Positions 1 through 7,357 of a DNA stretch of 64,000 bases are shown piece after piece; within the stretch, counting starts at the first letter, position 1; every line of letters begins with the position of its first letter. The notes beneath the pieces were generated by a model. The model saw only the letters and a program-made list of their open reading frames with translations, did not search any database and was not told where the DNA came from. Source of the DNA: Clostridia bacterium (lineage in GTDB: Bacteria > Bacillota > Clostridia > Oscillospirales > CAG-272); the NCBI GenBank assembly GCA_017625755.1, contig JAGAKG010000028.1:1-64000 (forward strand). Direction: 5' to 3'. A program made the position numbers and the translations under genes.

Positions 1-2
1 GC

Positions 3-128
3 TACAATTTTCATTCCTTGGATAATGAAACCTTGCAAAATATTGTTTTATCTATTAACCTAAGACCTAAAAAATGCTTGGGCTGGCTTTCGCCTTTTGA
101 AGCATTTTTTGGTGTTGCACTTGCTTGA
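3..128 (+). mobile_element. IS30-family transposase, C-terminal fragment
   Basis: The reading frame that enters from the left window edge encodes about 41 residues ending at a TGA at 126-128. It contains NLRPKKCLGWLSPFEAFF, which resembles the conserved end of the IS30-type integrase/transposase domain (R-P-K/R-K-C-L-G-W-x-T/S-P-x-E). Only the last part lies in the window, so it is not possible to say whether the element is intact. It is followed directly by repeat-rich DNA and an AT-rich regulator gene, which fits an acquired segment. The family assignment rests on this motif alone. Confidence 0.72.
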
Positions 129-164
129 CAATCTGCCCTCCCGACGGAGTCGGGTGAGGGATTG
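129..164 (+). repeat. Inverted repeat just after the transposase stop
   Basis: CAATC at 129-133 pairs with GATTG at 160-164, and CCCTC, CGAC and their complements extend the stem. It starts one base after the transposase stop codon, so it may be the end of the insertion element or its transcription terminator; T-rich DNA follows. Confidence 0.5.
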
Positions 165-215
165 TTTTGTAGAAAATATTACTTTTACAACCCCTCCGTC
201 TTGCCACGCAAGCCA

Positions 216-244
216 CCTCCCCTTACACAGGGGAGGCATTTTTT
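216..244 (+). terminator. CCTCCCC/GGGGAGG hairpin with T tract
   Basis: CCTCCCC (216-222) and GGGGAGG (230-236) form a 7-bp GC stem with a 7-base loop, followed by a run of six T. The wider sequence (180-245) looks like a dispersed intergenic repeat. The remaining bases to 516 hold a small tandem repeat (CTTTGCATTGC twice, near 295-317), an imperfect GTCAAAAG/CTTTTGAC inverted pair around it, and the promoter of the next gene. I see no gene there. Confidence 0.5.
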
Positions 245-464
245 ACCTCCCGGAAGGTAAGCAAATAACTTTTGAAAAGATAGTGTCAAAAGTGCCTTTG
301 CATTGCCTTTGCATTGCTTTTGACAGTCCGTTTAAAATAAGATCCGTATATTTTTGTTTCACTTCGTTATCTGAACTTACCTTAATGCAGATGCGCTACT
401 CATTTTTACTTTTCGTAATGTTTTTATTTTAAAGACAAAAAATATTTACTTTAGTAAATTTTTA

Positions 465-493
465 TTGACAATTCTTGCGATTTGTGTTATACT
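465..493 (+). promoter_or_regulatory. Sigma-A promoter of the XRE-type gene
   Basis: TTGACA at 465-470 and TATACT at 488-493 are separated by 17 bp. The predicted start is about 23 nt before the ribosome binding site GAAAGGAG. Confidence 0.8.
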
Positions 494-516
494 GTTTATA
501 GAAAGGAGATGAACGT

Positions 517-1128
517 ATGTATATTGATTACAGTAAGCTATGGAAATTATTGGTTGACAAGAATATGAACAAAAGCGATTTGATCGCACTCACCGGAATC
601 AGTTCCAGAGTTATAGCAAAAATGTCTAAAAACGAAACGATTACAACCGACACAATTGCCAGAATATGTTCAGCGCTTAACTGTAGCGTCAGTGATATTA
701 TGGAATGTATTAGCGAAGAAAATCTCACAGTGTATGCTGCCTACAAAAAATATGGTGTATGTGTTGAGGAAAACGAGTTATTTAAGACGGTTCAGTTTAC
801 TGTGGCAGGTCAAAAATACACGGTTTATCAATCTAATGAGTTGGCAACAAAGGCTACACAAATTCATTGCGAGGAAGATAAAACAGTATACTGGGTTCAA
901 TTTTATCCCGTTGGATATATTGCGGGGATGCCTGTAAAAAAGGTTTTGGTAAAACCCTATCCAAAGGATAACGAAATTATCATCGTTTTGATCAAAGGGA
1001 AACCTTGCGTAATAGCCGGCTTGGATGAAAACGGTTTTGTTTCGAGTAGAGGCGTGCGAAAAAACAAGTCCGATATTTACGTTATGTCAGAATCCGCGTT
1101 TAAGCTTTTTACCCCGCAAGTAATGTGA
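517..1128 (+). CDS. XRE/Cro-C1-type helix-turn-helix regulator with an unknown C-terminal domain
   Basis: A 203-residue protein. Residues about 10-62 match a short Cro/C1-type HTH domain: a helix with NKSDLIALTGISS, then a second helix ending in ARICSALNCSVSDIM, typical of small phage- or plasmid-type regulators. The remaining ~135 residues are predicted beta-rich and I do not recognise the fold. The start is set by GAAAGGAG seven bases before the ATG, behind a good sigma-A promoter. A strong bidirectional terminator follows. The gene is visibly richer in A/T than the genes to its right and lies beside transposase debris, so acquisition by transfer is likely. It probably binds DNA; its targets cannot be inferred because it stands alone and converges on the cps-type trio. 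Confidence 0.8.
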   Translation: MYIDYSKLWKLLVDKNMNKSDLIALTGISSRVIAKMSKNETITTDTIARICSALNCSVSDIMECISEENLTVYAAYKKYGVCVEENELFKTVQFTVAGQKYTVYQSNELATKATQIHCEEDKTVYWVQFYPVGYIAGMPVKKVLVKPYPKDNEIIIVLIKGKPCVIAGLDENGFVSSRGVRKNKSDIYVMSESAFKLFTPQVM

Positions 1129-1202
1129 ATTTGCATTGTTTTACAACCCGATAGTACACATACAAGCTGTAACACATTACACCTTGCGGGGCAAGGCGTG
1201 TG

Positions 1203-1239
1203 AAAAAGGACAGAGATGGAAACATCTCTGTCCTTTTTT
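1203..1239 (+). terminator. Bidirectional terminator between the XRE gene and the cps trio
   Basis: A 16-bp stem (1203-1218 with 1223-1238) around a GAAA loop, A-rich on the left and T-rich on the right, so it can end transcription from both convergent units. Confidence 0.9.
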
Positions 1240-1298
1240 CTGTCGGCAAGTAAAACTGTCCTTTAGGGTACAGCCCTATGACTTGGTTCCTTTTTTAC

Positions 1299-2006
1299 TC
1301 AAAGCTCAATAAGCTCCGCCGTAGCTAAAAGCTCTTGCGCTTTATTCATAATACTTTTGAAATTTTCAGCGCCTATACGCCGTTCCATCTTTGTAAAATT
1401 CTTATACGATGACTTATCAGCGCCGTGAATATCGCTGCCAAGGGCACAGACATAGCCGCCGTCGATATACGCCATCATTTTCCTTCTCAGCGTGCGAGTG
1501 CTAAATGCTTCGGCGTTTACCTGAGCCATAGCGCCCATAGCTATCAGGGTGTCTATCTGGTTCTCATAACGCCTCATATACCGTCCGATATGAGCCAAAA
1601 TAACATCATATCCGTCGTCTATAAGGTTTTTCACCGCTTCGATCTGCAATCTTCCCCATTCACCGCAAGCAGGCATTTCCAACAAAAGGCATCTCGTTCC
1701 GCGAATACAGAGCTTGTCCAGATCGGGCATTCTGTCGATAGTTTCGCAGGCAAGCACCTCGACGCCAAGCGCCAAGGATATGCCGAGCTTCTTTTCACCA
1801 AGCCTTGAGCGAATCTCCGCAACTGCCGCATCTATATTCTGAACATAATCGCTTGTACTGTGTATATGCGGGTAGAAGTGCGGCGTCGCCACTGCTATAT
1901 CGGTCTTGTTGGAACGCATCAACTCAAGCTGCTGTTCAGCCTCAAGAGCATCCGCGCAACCGTGGTCGATAGCGGGAAGAATATGCGAGTGAAAATCAAT
2001 CAGCAA
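1299..2006 (-). CDS. PHP-type protein tyrosine phosphatase (CpsB/YwqE family)
   Basis: A 235-residue protein of the polymerase-and-histidinol-phosphatase (PHP) fold that in Gram-positive capsule loci dephosphorylates the partner tyrosine kinase. Visible metal-binding signatures are DFHSHILP near residues 4-11, ATPHFYPH near 40-47, LAHIGRY in the middle and GSDIHG near the end; these match CpsB, CapC and YwqE. Length equals the family norm (about 240-255). It is the last gene of a three-gene unit behind the Wzz-like and kinase genes and is followed by a strong terminator. No polysaccharide synthesis genes follow, so the trio may act in trans. Confidence 0.9.
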   Translation of the reverse strand: MLIDFHSHILPAIDHGCADALEAEQQLELMRSNKTDIAVATPHFYPHIHSTSDYVQNIDAAVAEIRSRLGEKKLGISLALGVEVLACETIDRMPDLDKLCIRGTRCLLLEMPACGEWGRLQIEAVKNLIDDGYDVILAHIGRYMRRYENQIDTLIAMGAMAQVNAEAFSTRTLRRKMMAYIDGGYVCALGSDIHGADKSSYKNFTKMERRIGAENFKSIMNKAQELLATAELIEL

Positions 2007-2044
2007 TCAGCTTCACTCCTTCCGCTTTACAAATTTAAGCTAAA

Positions 2045-2821
2045 TCAGGATTTCTTTTGCTTGTTGTAGTTGCTATATTTACTGTATTTTCCGTATTTTC
2101 CGTATCTGCCGTATCCGTTTCTCTTGTACTTACTTGCAAAGATCCCGTCCTTGAGATTTACATCGCTGAGAACGATTCCCGAGATATTAGCGTTGACCTT
2201 TTCAAAGTTCTCTATGATCTCGGTAACTCTGACATAATCGGAAACATTCGCTCTTATAACGAATATATATCCCGACATAATAGATACGACCGAGAGTGCG
2301 TCAGCAACGACACCAACAGGCGGAAAGTCGATAAATATAAAATCATATTCGGTCTTCAGCTCATTGATAAGCTCCTCAAATCTGGAGCTGAGAATAAGCT
2401 CAGAGGGGTTAGGCGGAAGATGTCCGCTCGAGATAACATCGAGATATTTGTTAGAGGTCTTGAATATCGCATCGCTCTTATCCTTGACCATTCCGACGAG
2501 TATTTCGCTAAGACCAACATTCTCCTTCGGATATCCGAAGAAATCATACTGTCTGGGGCAGCGCATATCCGCGTCTATAATAAGCACCTTTTTTTCTATC
2601 TGAGCAAATGAAAGTCCAAGATTAGCAATTATGGTGCTCTTTCCTGCGCCTTCCTCTGCGGAGGTAATTCCAAAAACAGGTGCGCCGCTTCCGTCTGTAC
2701 GGGTATATATGATATTGGTTCTGAGCAAACCAAAGGACTCTCTTACTGCGAAAGGAGCGTCTTCGTCAAGCAATATAGCTCTTTTCTTGTCAATTTTTAA
2801 ATTCTTCTTTTTGTTCTTCAC
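2045..2821 (-). CDS. Bacterial tyrosine kinase (CpsD/YwqD family) with Tyr-rich tail
   Basis: A 258-residue cytoplasmic BY-kinase. It has Walker A (SAEEGAGKS, about 54-62), Walker A' (IIDADMRCP, about 81-89) and Walker B (FIFIDFPPV, about 161-169). The last ~28 residues hold seven tyrosines spaced every three or four residues among Gly, Lys and Ser, the usual autophosphorylation cluster. In Firmicutes the kinase is a separate protein activated by the membrane adaptor encoded just upstream, here 2844-3575, and reversed by the phosphatase just downstream. Gaps of 22 and 38 nt suggest one operon. Family function: phosphorylation cycling controls exopolysaccharide chain length and export. Confidence 0.92.
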   Translation of the reverse strand: MKNKKKNLKIDKKRAILLDEDAPFAVRESFGLLRTNIIYTRTDGSGAPVFGITSAEEGAGKSTIIANLGLSFAQIEKKVLIIDADMRCPRQYDFFGYPKENVGLSEILVGMVKDKSDAIFKTSNKYLDVISSGHLPPNPSELILSSRFEELINELKTEYDFIFIDFPPVGVVADALSVVSIMSGYIFVIRANVSDYVRVTEIIENFEKVNANISGIVLSDVNLKDGIFASKYKRNGYGRYGKYGKYSKYSNYNKQKKS

Positions 2822-2843
2822 GATTTTTTCCTCCCTTTCTCAC

Positions 2844-3575
2844 TTATTTTTTGCGCCATGTGGGAATTCTACCGATCAAGGGATATTTATCGGTTATCGG
2901 CTTTATATCATCCTCTGTTTTAACAACGGTGTTAAAAAAACTCTTGAGAAGAAAGATAACATAAACAAGCAAAGCCGACGCAATACCAGCAATCAGAACA
3001 TTTTTAGAAAGGTTAGGAGAATCGTAAGAAGTTGCCAACTGAGGATGGTTAATTGCAGTAATACATTCAACAACAGAATCCTTCTTATCGGTATCAACAT
3101 CGCTCAACCACGGCTTAACGACATCTTTAACTTTCTCGGGAGCGTTATCGTTAATGTACTGAGCGATTATGTAAGCATGCTCCTTATCAGTGTTTGTAAC
3201 ACGAATCTTAAACATCGAGGTATCGCTGATTATCGAGGCAGATATCATATTTCTTATCTGTCCCGGTGTATAATCCCATCCGTGTTCCTCGTTAAGATCC
3301 TCAACAAGCGGCTCTATAATCACATCACTGAGTATCAGCTCTATGTAGTCGTTCGAGAGCTGCTCTATTGCCTGAAGCAGGGCAGATGTTGTGTACTCCG
3401 AGTTGGAGCTTGTGTTTATAACATAGAATGTAACCGAGGAAGAATATTTCTTCTTGATTCCGTAGTTGGTGTAAAGTCCCGCAATAAGCATAACAATCAA
3501 TGTGATTATCACGATAACTTTCCATGAATTTTTTAACACTTTCCAAAGTGTTAAAATCGATATTTCCTTATTCAT
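2844..3575 (-). CDS. Wzz/YveK-type chain-length regulator and kinase activator
   Basis: A 243-residue membrane protein with the Wzz (polysaccharide co-polymerase) layout: a short cytoplasmic N-terminus, a transmembrane helix at about 20-38, a roughly 150-residue extracytoplasmic domain, a second transmembrane helix near 190-212, and a short cytoplasmic tail that would contact the BY-kinase. Tail residues near DKYPLIGRIP match the family. It is the first gene of the trio; a promoter lies at 3627-3655. The matching set in other species is wzd-wze-wzb or cpsC-cpsD-cpsB. Confidence 0.88.
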   Translation of the reverse strand: MNKEISILTLWKVLKNSWKVIVIITLIVMLIAGLYTNYGIKKKYSSSVTFYVINTSSNSEYTTSALLQAIEQLSNDYIELILSDVIIEPLVEDLNEEHGWDYTPGQIRNMISASIISDTSMFKIRVTNTDKEHAYIIAQYINDNAPEKVKDVVKPWLSDVDTDKKDSVVECITAINHPQLATSYDSPNLSKNVLIAGIASALLVYVIFLLKSFFNTVVKTEDDIKPITDKYPLIGRIPTWRKK

Positions 3576-3626
3576 AGCGTAACCCTTTCTTTTGAACGAA
3601 ATTGTCGTATCTGAACATACAAAGAC

Positions 3627-3655
3627 ATTATATCACGAAGTCGGCTTTTTGTCAA
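3627..3655 (-). promoter_or_regulatory. Promoter of the cps trio, overlapping a hairpin
   Basis: On the minus strand TTGACA (plus 3650-3655) and TATAAT (plus 3627-3632) are 17 bp apart. The -35 box and spacer lie in an inverted repeat (about 3640-3676) that follows the aminotransferase gene. Confidence 0.8.
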
Positions 3656-3676
3656 TACAAAAAGCCGACTTTGCAA
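3640..3676 (-). terminator. Hairpin downstream of the aminotransferase
   Basis: AAGTCGGCTTTTTG and CAAAAAGCCGACTT are exact complements around a 6-base loop. T tracts sit inside the stem rather than after it, so termination is plausible but not canonical. It overlaps the promoter of the next unit. Confidence 0.55.
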
Positions 3677-3691
3677 AAAAATCGAATAATG

Positions 3692-4546
3692 TTATATTAA
3701 CGGCTTTTCTGTCGCCGCAAAAAAATCTCCGAGCAGCTTATCCTGCAAACGCTTCAGCAAAGCCCCCGCTCTGCCCCCGACAGAAACTCCGTCGATATAC
3801 GCCGCAGGTCGGCAAAGTGTTCCAGACGAGGTAACTATTATTTCGCTCGCCGCCATCATTTCTTCAACAGAAAACGGCATTTCCTCGACCTTTATTCCAA
3901 AGCCGCGACACGCCTCTATCAGATGCGCTCTCGCCACTCCCGCAAGTATCATATTATCCGCGGGGGCTGTCTGCACGATTCCGTCATCTCTGATAATAAA
4001 AAGATTGGAATGAGCGCACTCGGTAACCCTCTCTCCTCTATGAAATACCGCTTCGTCCGCTCCCGCGTCTGCCGCTGCCGCCGAGGCAAGCACCGTAGGC
4101 AGAAGATTGAGAGTTTTCATATTGCAGTGCAAAAATCTCGTATCCTCAACGGTTATGAGCTTCATCGGTGAGTATATATCCTTTAGCTTCATAGGCTTGA
4201 GTGTTATCCATATATTTCCGACTATCCCCTTTGCGGGAGCATGGTTTCGCATCTCTGTTCCTCGGGAGACCTGAAAGTACACAAGCTGCTCGTCACAGTC
4301 AACCTTGTGAACGAGCTCCTCTATTATCGATTTCAACTCTTCCTTTGTATGCGGAATTTTTATTCCAAGTATTTCCGCGCTGTCGTAGAAGCGGTCAAGA
4401 TGCTCGTCAAGCGCGTATACTATGTAATTCCTTGTGTAAGCCGCCTCGTATATCCCGTCGCCGAAATAACACGCTCTGTCGTTCATCGGAACGGTCATAT
4501 TCTCTATGAGGTCATACCTTCCGTTATAGTAACCAAGATTTTTCAT
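3692..4546 (-). CDS. dat: D-amino acid aminotransferase (class IV)
   Basis: A 284-residue PLP enzyme of aminotransferase fold class IV. The likely PLP lysine is K144 in CNMKTLNLLPTVLA, and the N-terminus (NDRACYFGDGIYEA) and ECAHSNLFI match D-alanine transaminases, which interconvert D-Ala and D-Glu for peptidoglycan. Branched-chain aminotransferase or 4-amino-4-deoxychorismate lyase are alternatives, but the N-terminal motifs favour the D-amino acid enzyme. An in-frame TAA two codons upstream fixes the ATG. No Shine-Dalgarno sequence sits at the usual distance; AAAGGA is about 25 nt away. A good promoter lies at 4669-4697, giving a leader of about 115 nt. Confidence 0.85.
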   Translation of the reverse strand: MKNLGYYNGRYDLIENMTVPMNDRACYFGDGIYEAAYTRNYIVYALDEHLDRFYDSAEILGIKIPHTKEELKSIIEELVHKVDCDEQLVYFQVSRGTEMRNHAPAKGIVGNIWITLKPMKLKDIYSPMKLITVEDTRFLHCNMKTLNLLPTVLASAAAADAGADEAVFHRGERVTECAHSNLFIIRDDGIVQTAPADNMILAGVARAHLIEACRGFGIKVEEMPFSVEEMMAASEIIVTSSGTLCRPAAYIDGVSVGGRAGALLKRLQDKLLGDFFAATEKPLI

Positions 4547-4668
4547 AATTTAAAATAAAAAAACAAACATTTCCTTTCGGATAATTATACCGTTTATATT
4601 TTATGCCATGTTGTACTCATCTATGAGTAACTTTAAAAGCTCGAATTCAGCGGTTTTCGTCTACTGAT

Positions 4669-4697
4669 ATTATAGCACAGCGCACCCTTATTGTCAA
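4669..4697 (-). promoter_or_regulatory. Promoter of the D-aminotransferase
   Basis: Minus-strand TTGACA (plus 4692-4697) and TATAAT (plus 4669-4674), spacing 17 bp. It is divergent from the DUF1538 promoter 44 bp away. Confidence 0.8.
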
Positions 4698-4740
4698 CAA
4701 CACAGAAAATTTAATCATAAAAAATTAATCCTCTCGCCTA

Positions 4741-4769
4741 TTGCAATATACCCAACCGTATGGTATAAT
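4741..4769 (+). promoter_or_regulatory. Promoter of the DUF1538/P-II-like operon
   Basis: TTGCAA at 4741-4746 and TATAAT at 4764-4769, spacing 17 bp, about 25 nt before the ribosome binding site GGAGG. Confidence 0.75.
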
Positions 4770-4801
4770 GTAAGTAATTTTGATTATGTTGCGGAGGTAT
4801 G

Positions 4802-6394
4802 ATGAAACTTTTAGACAAAACAATCTTATCAGAAAAAATAAAAGAATCCCTAACCTCTGTGCTTCCCGTAACCCTGATAGTTCTGTTTCTGCTGACCACC
4901 TTTCTCCCCGTCCCCTCAGAGATGCTTCTGGCGTTTCTGATAGGCGCGGTGCTGATAATCATAGGAATGGGACTTTTCACGCTCGGAGCGGAAAGCTCTA
5001 TGACACCAATGGGAGAATATATGGGCTCGGCTATGACGAAGTCCAAAAATCTTTTTTTGGTCATCTTTGTATCATTCTTCGTAGGCGTTCTTATAACCGT
5101 TTCGGAGCCCGACCTGCAGGTTCTCGCGAACCAGACCTCTATCCCGCCTCTGTTACTCATTTTGTCAGTAGGCATCGGTGTCGGTCTGTTCCTTGTGGTC
5201 TCTATGCTGAGAATACTGCTCAAAATAAAGCTTAAATATCTGCTTCTGTTCTTTTACGCGGTGGTCTTTATTCTCGCCGCATTCGTTCCCAAGAACTTTC
5301 TTGCCTTGGCATTTGACTCGGGTGGAGTAACCACGGGTCCTATGACCGTTCCCTTTATAATGGCACTCGGCGTGGGTGTTGCAGCCATCCGTTCCGACAG
5401 CTCGGCAGATAACGACAGCTTCGGTCTTGTGGCACTCTGCTCGATAGGACCTATTATCGCGGTTATGATACTCTCTCTCGTATTCGGCGGCAATGCCGAG
5501 GCTAAGGTAGACTATTCAATGCCCGTCATAGAAACCTCACGAGACCTTCTGACGATGTTCCTCACAAGTATTCCGCATTACCTGAAGGAGGTAGCCATAG
5601 CGGTAGCGCCTTTGGCGGTATTCTTCTTCCTTTTCCAGTTCATATTCGGCGGAGTAAACAGACATACTCTTGTAAAAATACTTATCGGCTTGCTCTACAC
5701 ATACATAGGTCTCGTCCTCTTTCTGACAGGGGTCAATGTTGGATTTATGTCGGTAGGTAACTATATCGGTCAGGCAATCGTGGGCTCTCCCTTCAAATAC
5801 ATAATAATTCCGCTTGGAATGATAATCGGATATTTTATAGTATCGGCAGAGCCTGCAGTCCATGTGCTTACGAAGCAGGTTGAGGAAACTACCTCGGGAA
5901 CTATCCCGGGAAAGCTTCTCGGTCTTTCCCTCTCTATCGGCGTCGCGGTCTCTGTGGGACTCGCTATGACTCGCGTGCTCACGGGAATATCCATAATGTG
6001 GTTCCTTATCCCGGGCTACGCAATTGCCCTGATACTGACCTTCTTCGTACCCGATATCTTCACCTCGATAGCCTTTGACTCGGGTGGAGTTGCCTCGGGA
6101 CCGATGACGGCGACATTTCTTCTTCCCTTCGCCGTAGGCGCTTGCAGCGCTGCGGGCGGAAGCGTCGAGGATGTGGTCGCAAACGCATTCGGCGTTGTGG
6201 CTATGGTCGCTATGACACCCCTTATAACGATACAGATACTCGGACTCATCTACAAGCTCAAGCAGAAGAAGGCTGCGGCTTCGGTTGTGGCTGACACCGA
6301 TGCAGTCGCTCAGAGTGAGGACGAAAGCATTATCGAGATAGTCGCCTCGGAGGATACGGTTTCTTCTGAGAATGACGACATCATTGACCTATAA
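4802..6394 (+). CDS. DUF1538 family membrane protein, internally duplicated
   Basis: A 530-residue polytopic membrane protein that matches the DUF1538 family. The two halves are repeats: SEPDLQVLANQ and AFDSGGVTTGPMT in the first are echoed by AEPAVHVLTKQV and AFDSGGVASGPMT in the second, each after several hydrophobic helices. Gly/Ser/Asp-rich re-entrant-looking segments within a duplicated helical scaffold suggest a transporter or channel, but the substrate is unknown. The C-terminal ~50 residues are acidic and soluble. ATG at 4802 is preferred to ATG at 4799 because GGAGG (4793-4797) is only one base from the latter. The next gene, a P-II-like protein, begins 13 nt after the stop, which suggests signal-responsive gating as with other P-II/transporter pairs. 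Confidence 0.85.
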   Translation: MKLLDKTILSEKIKESLTSVLPVTLIVLFLLTTFLPVPSEMLLAFLIGAVLIIIGMGLFTLGAESSMTPMGEYMGSAMTKSKNLFLVIFVSFFVGVLITVSEPDLQVLANQTSIPPLLLILSVGIGVGLFLVVSMLRILLKIKLKYLLLFFYAVVFILAAFVPKNFLALAFDSGGVTTGPMTVPFIMALGVGVAAIRSDSSADNDSFGLVALCSIGPIIAVMILSLVFGGNAEAKVDYSMPVIETSRDLLTMFLTSIPHYLKEVAIAVAPLAVFFFLFQFIFGGVNRHTLVKILIGLLYTYIGLVLFLTGVNVGFMSVGNYIGQAIVGSPFKYIIIPLGMIIGYFIVSAEPAVHVLTKQVEETTSGTIPGKLLGLSLSIGVAVSVGLAMTRVLTGISIMWFLIPGYAIALILTFFVPDIFTSIAFDSGGVASGPMTATFLLPFAVGACSAAGGSVEDVVANAFGVVAMVAMTPLITIQILGLIYKLKQKKAAASVVADTDAVAQSEDESIIEIVASEDTVSSENDDIIDL

Positions 6395-6407
6395 ACGGAG
6401 GTGTATA

Positions 6408-7100
6408 ATGAAAGATATATATTTTCTTATAACCATAATCCGCCGTTCCGACACGGAAGAATACGAAAAATTCTACAGCAAGCATAATGTAGATGTTCTT
6501 TACGCTATCAATTGTAACGGCACGGTACACAAGCGCACTCTTGATTTGCTTGGAATAGAGCGAACAGACAAAACGATGCTCGTCACAATAACCGACGGAA
6601 ACTCGCTCAGACAGCTGACGAGGTCGCTGACAGCGGAAATGAAGATAGACCTGCCCGACAGAGGAGTCGCTATGGCAGTTCCTCTGGCAAGCGTGGGCGG
6701 CGCGCAAACGCTTGGATATTTCACCGACGGGCAGATAGACAATACAAAGGAGATTGAAGGTATGTGTTCTGATTACGAGCTTATAATCGCTATATACGAA
6801 AGAGGCTTTACAGATATGGTAATGGACGCGGCGCGCTCAGCCGGAGCAGGCGGCGGCACCGCGATAAAGGCGAGAGGAACGGGCGCTAAGGCGGCTGAAA
6901 AGTTCTTTGGAATTTCCCTTGCGTCAGAGAAAGAAATCGTGTTTATCGTATCCGATATAAACAAGAAAAAGGATATTATGCGCGCGATAATGCACGAGGC
7001 GGGGGTCAACACCGAGGCGCACGCGCTCGTGTTCTCGCTCCCCGTATCCGAAACGGCAGGCTTCAGATTTGCCGACACAGTTGAAAAAGAATCTGAATAA
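6408..7100 (+). CDS. Tandem P-II-like signalling protein
   Basis: A 230-residue soluble protein made of two P-II-like (ferredoxin-like) halves. The second half (about 130-225) is the clearer one, with AGAGGGTAIKARGTG, KFFGI and ASEKEIVFIVSD, like the GGTxxxARG and EKExVxIxV motifs of P-II-like proteins. The first half (about 1-110) is diverged but retains the strand order. Canonical GlnB/GlnK proteins are single-domain trimers, so a fused pair is unusual. Start 6408 is set by ACGGAGGTG upstream; a longer frame would overlap the preceding gene. I infer that it regulates the DUF1538 protein by binding a nucleotide or metabolite. Ligand residues cannot be assigned by eye. Confidence 0.82.
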   Translation: MKDIYFLITIIRRSDTEEYEKFYSKHNVDVLYAINCNGTVHKRTLDLLGIERTDKTMLVTITDGNSLRQLTRSLTAEMKIDLPDRGVAMAVPLASVGGAQTLGYFTDGQIDNTKEIEGMCSDYELIIAIYERGFTDMVMDAARSAGAGGGTAIKARGTGAKAAEKFFGISLASEKEIVFIVSDINKKKDIMRAIMHEAGVNTEAHALVFSLPVSETAGFRFADTVEKESE

Positions 7101-7109
7101 ATAGAAGAT

Positions 7110-7347
7110 GCTGAGTCATTAAGATGCAGAAGTCGTGATTTGGTTCTCGTCGCTGTACTTTGTACCGCAGAGAGCCAAATCGCGACTAAAAAGCACACAT
7201 AAAAATCGAAATCCGCAAGGATTTCTACCTAAAAAACCGCTTTCTCCATCATATTCTCGATGGACAAAGCGGTCTTTTTTGCATATTTGTATTAATTTAC
7301 ATTAATTATTTATTCGTGTGTTTTTGTTCTGCGCTGAATGAATCAGC
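7110..7347 (-). repeat. Structured dispersed element, copy 1
   Basis: A 238-nt element filling the gap between the convergent P-II-like and esterase genes. A second copy in opposite orientation lies at 61052-61268. Read on the minus strand it has a closing stem (GCTGATTCATT at plus 7337-7347 with AATGACTCAGC at plus 7110-7120), a terminator-like hairpin (7236-7273), a GAAATCC/GGATTTC hairpin (7208-7225) and a long hairpin (7131-7187). Unpaired segments such as AACAAAAACACACGAATAAA and CGACTTCTGCATCT are nearly identical in both copies, whereas several stems differ by paired changes. Confidence 0.85.
7236..7280. terminator. Bidirectional terminator inside the repeat element
   Basis: ACCGCTTTCTCCATC and its near-perfect complement (7259-7273) form a stem with one mismatch, with A/T runs on both sides, placed between two converging operons. 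Confidence 0.85.
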
Positions 7348-7357
7348 CTCATATGAT

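Noticed and set aside
97..432. A 111-codon frame on the plus strand covering repeats and the XRE promoter region
   Set aside because: It overlaps the transposase end and two hairpins, has no ribosome binding site and no family-like sequence.
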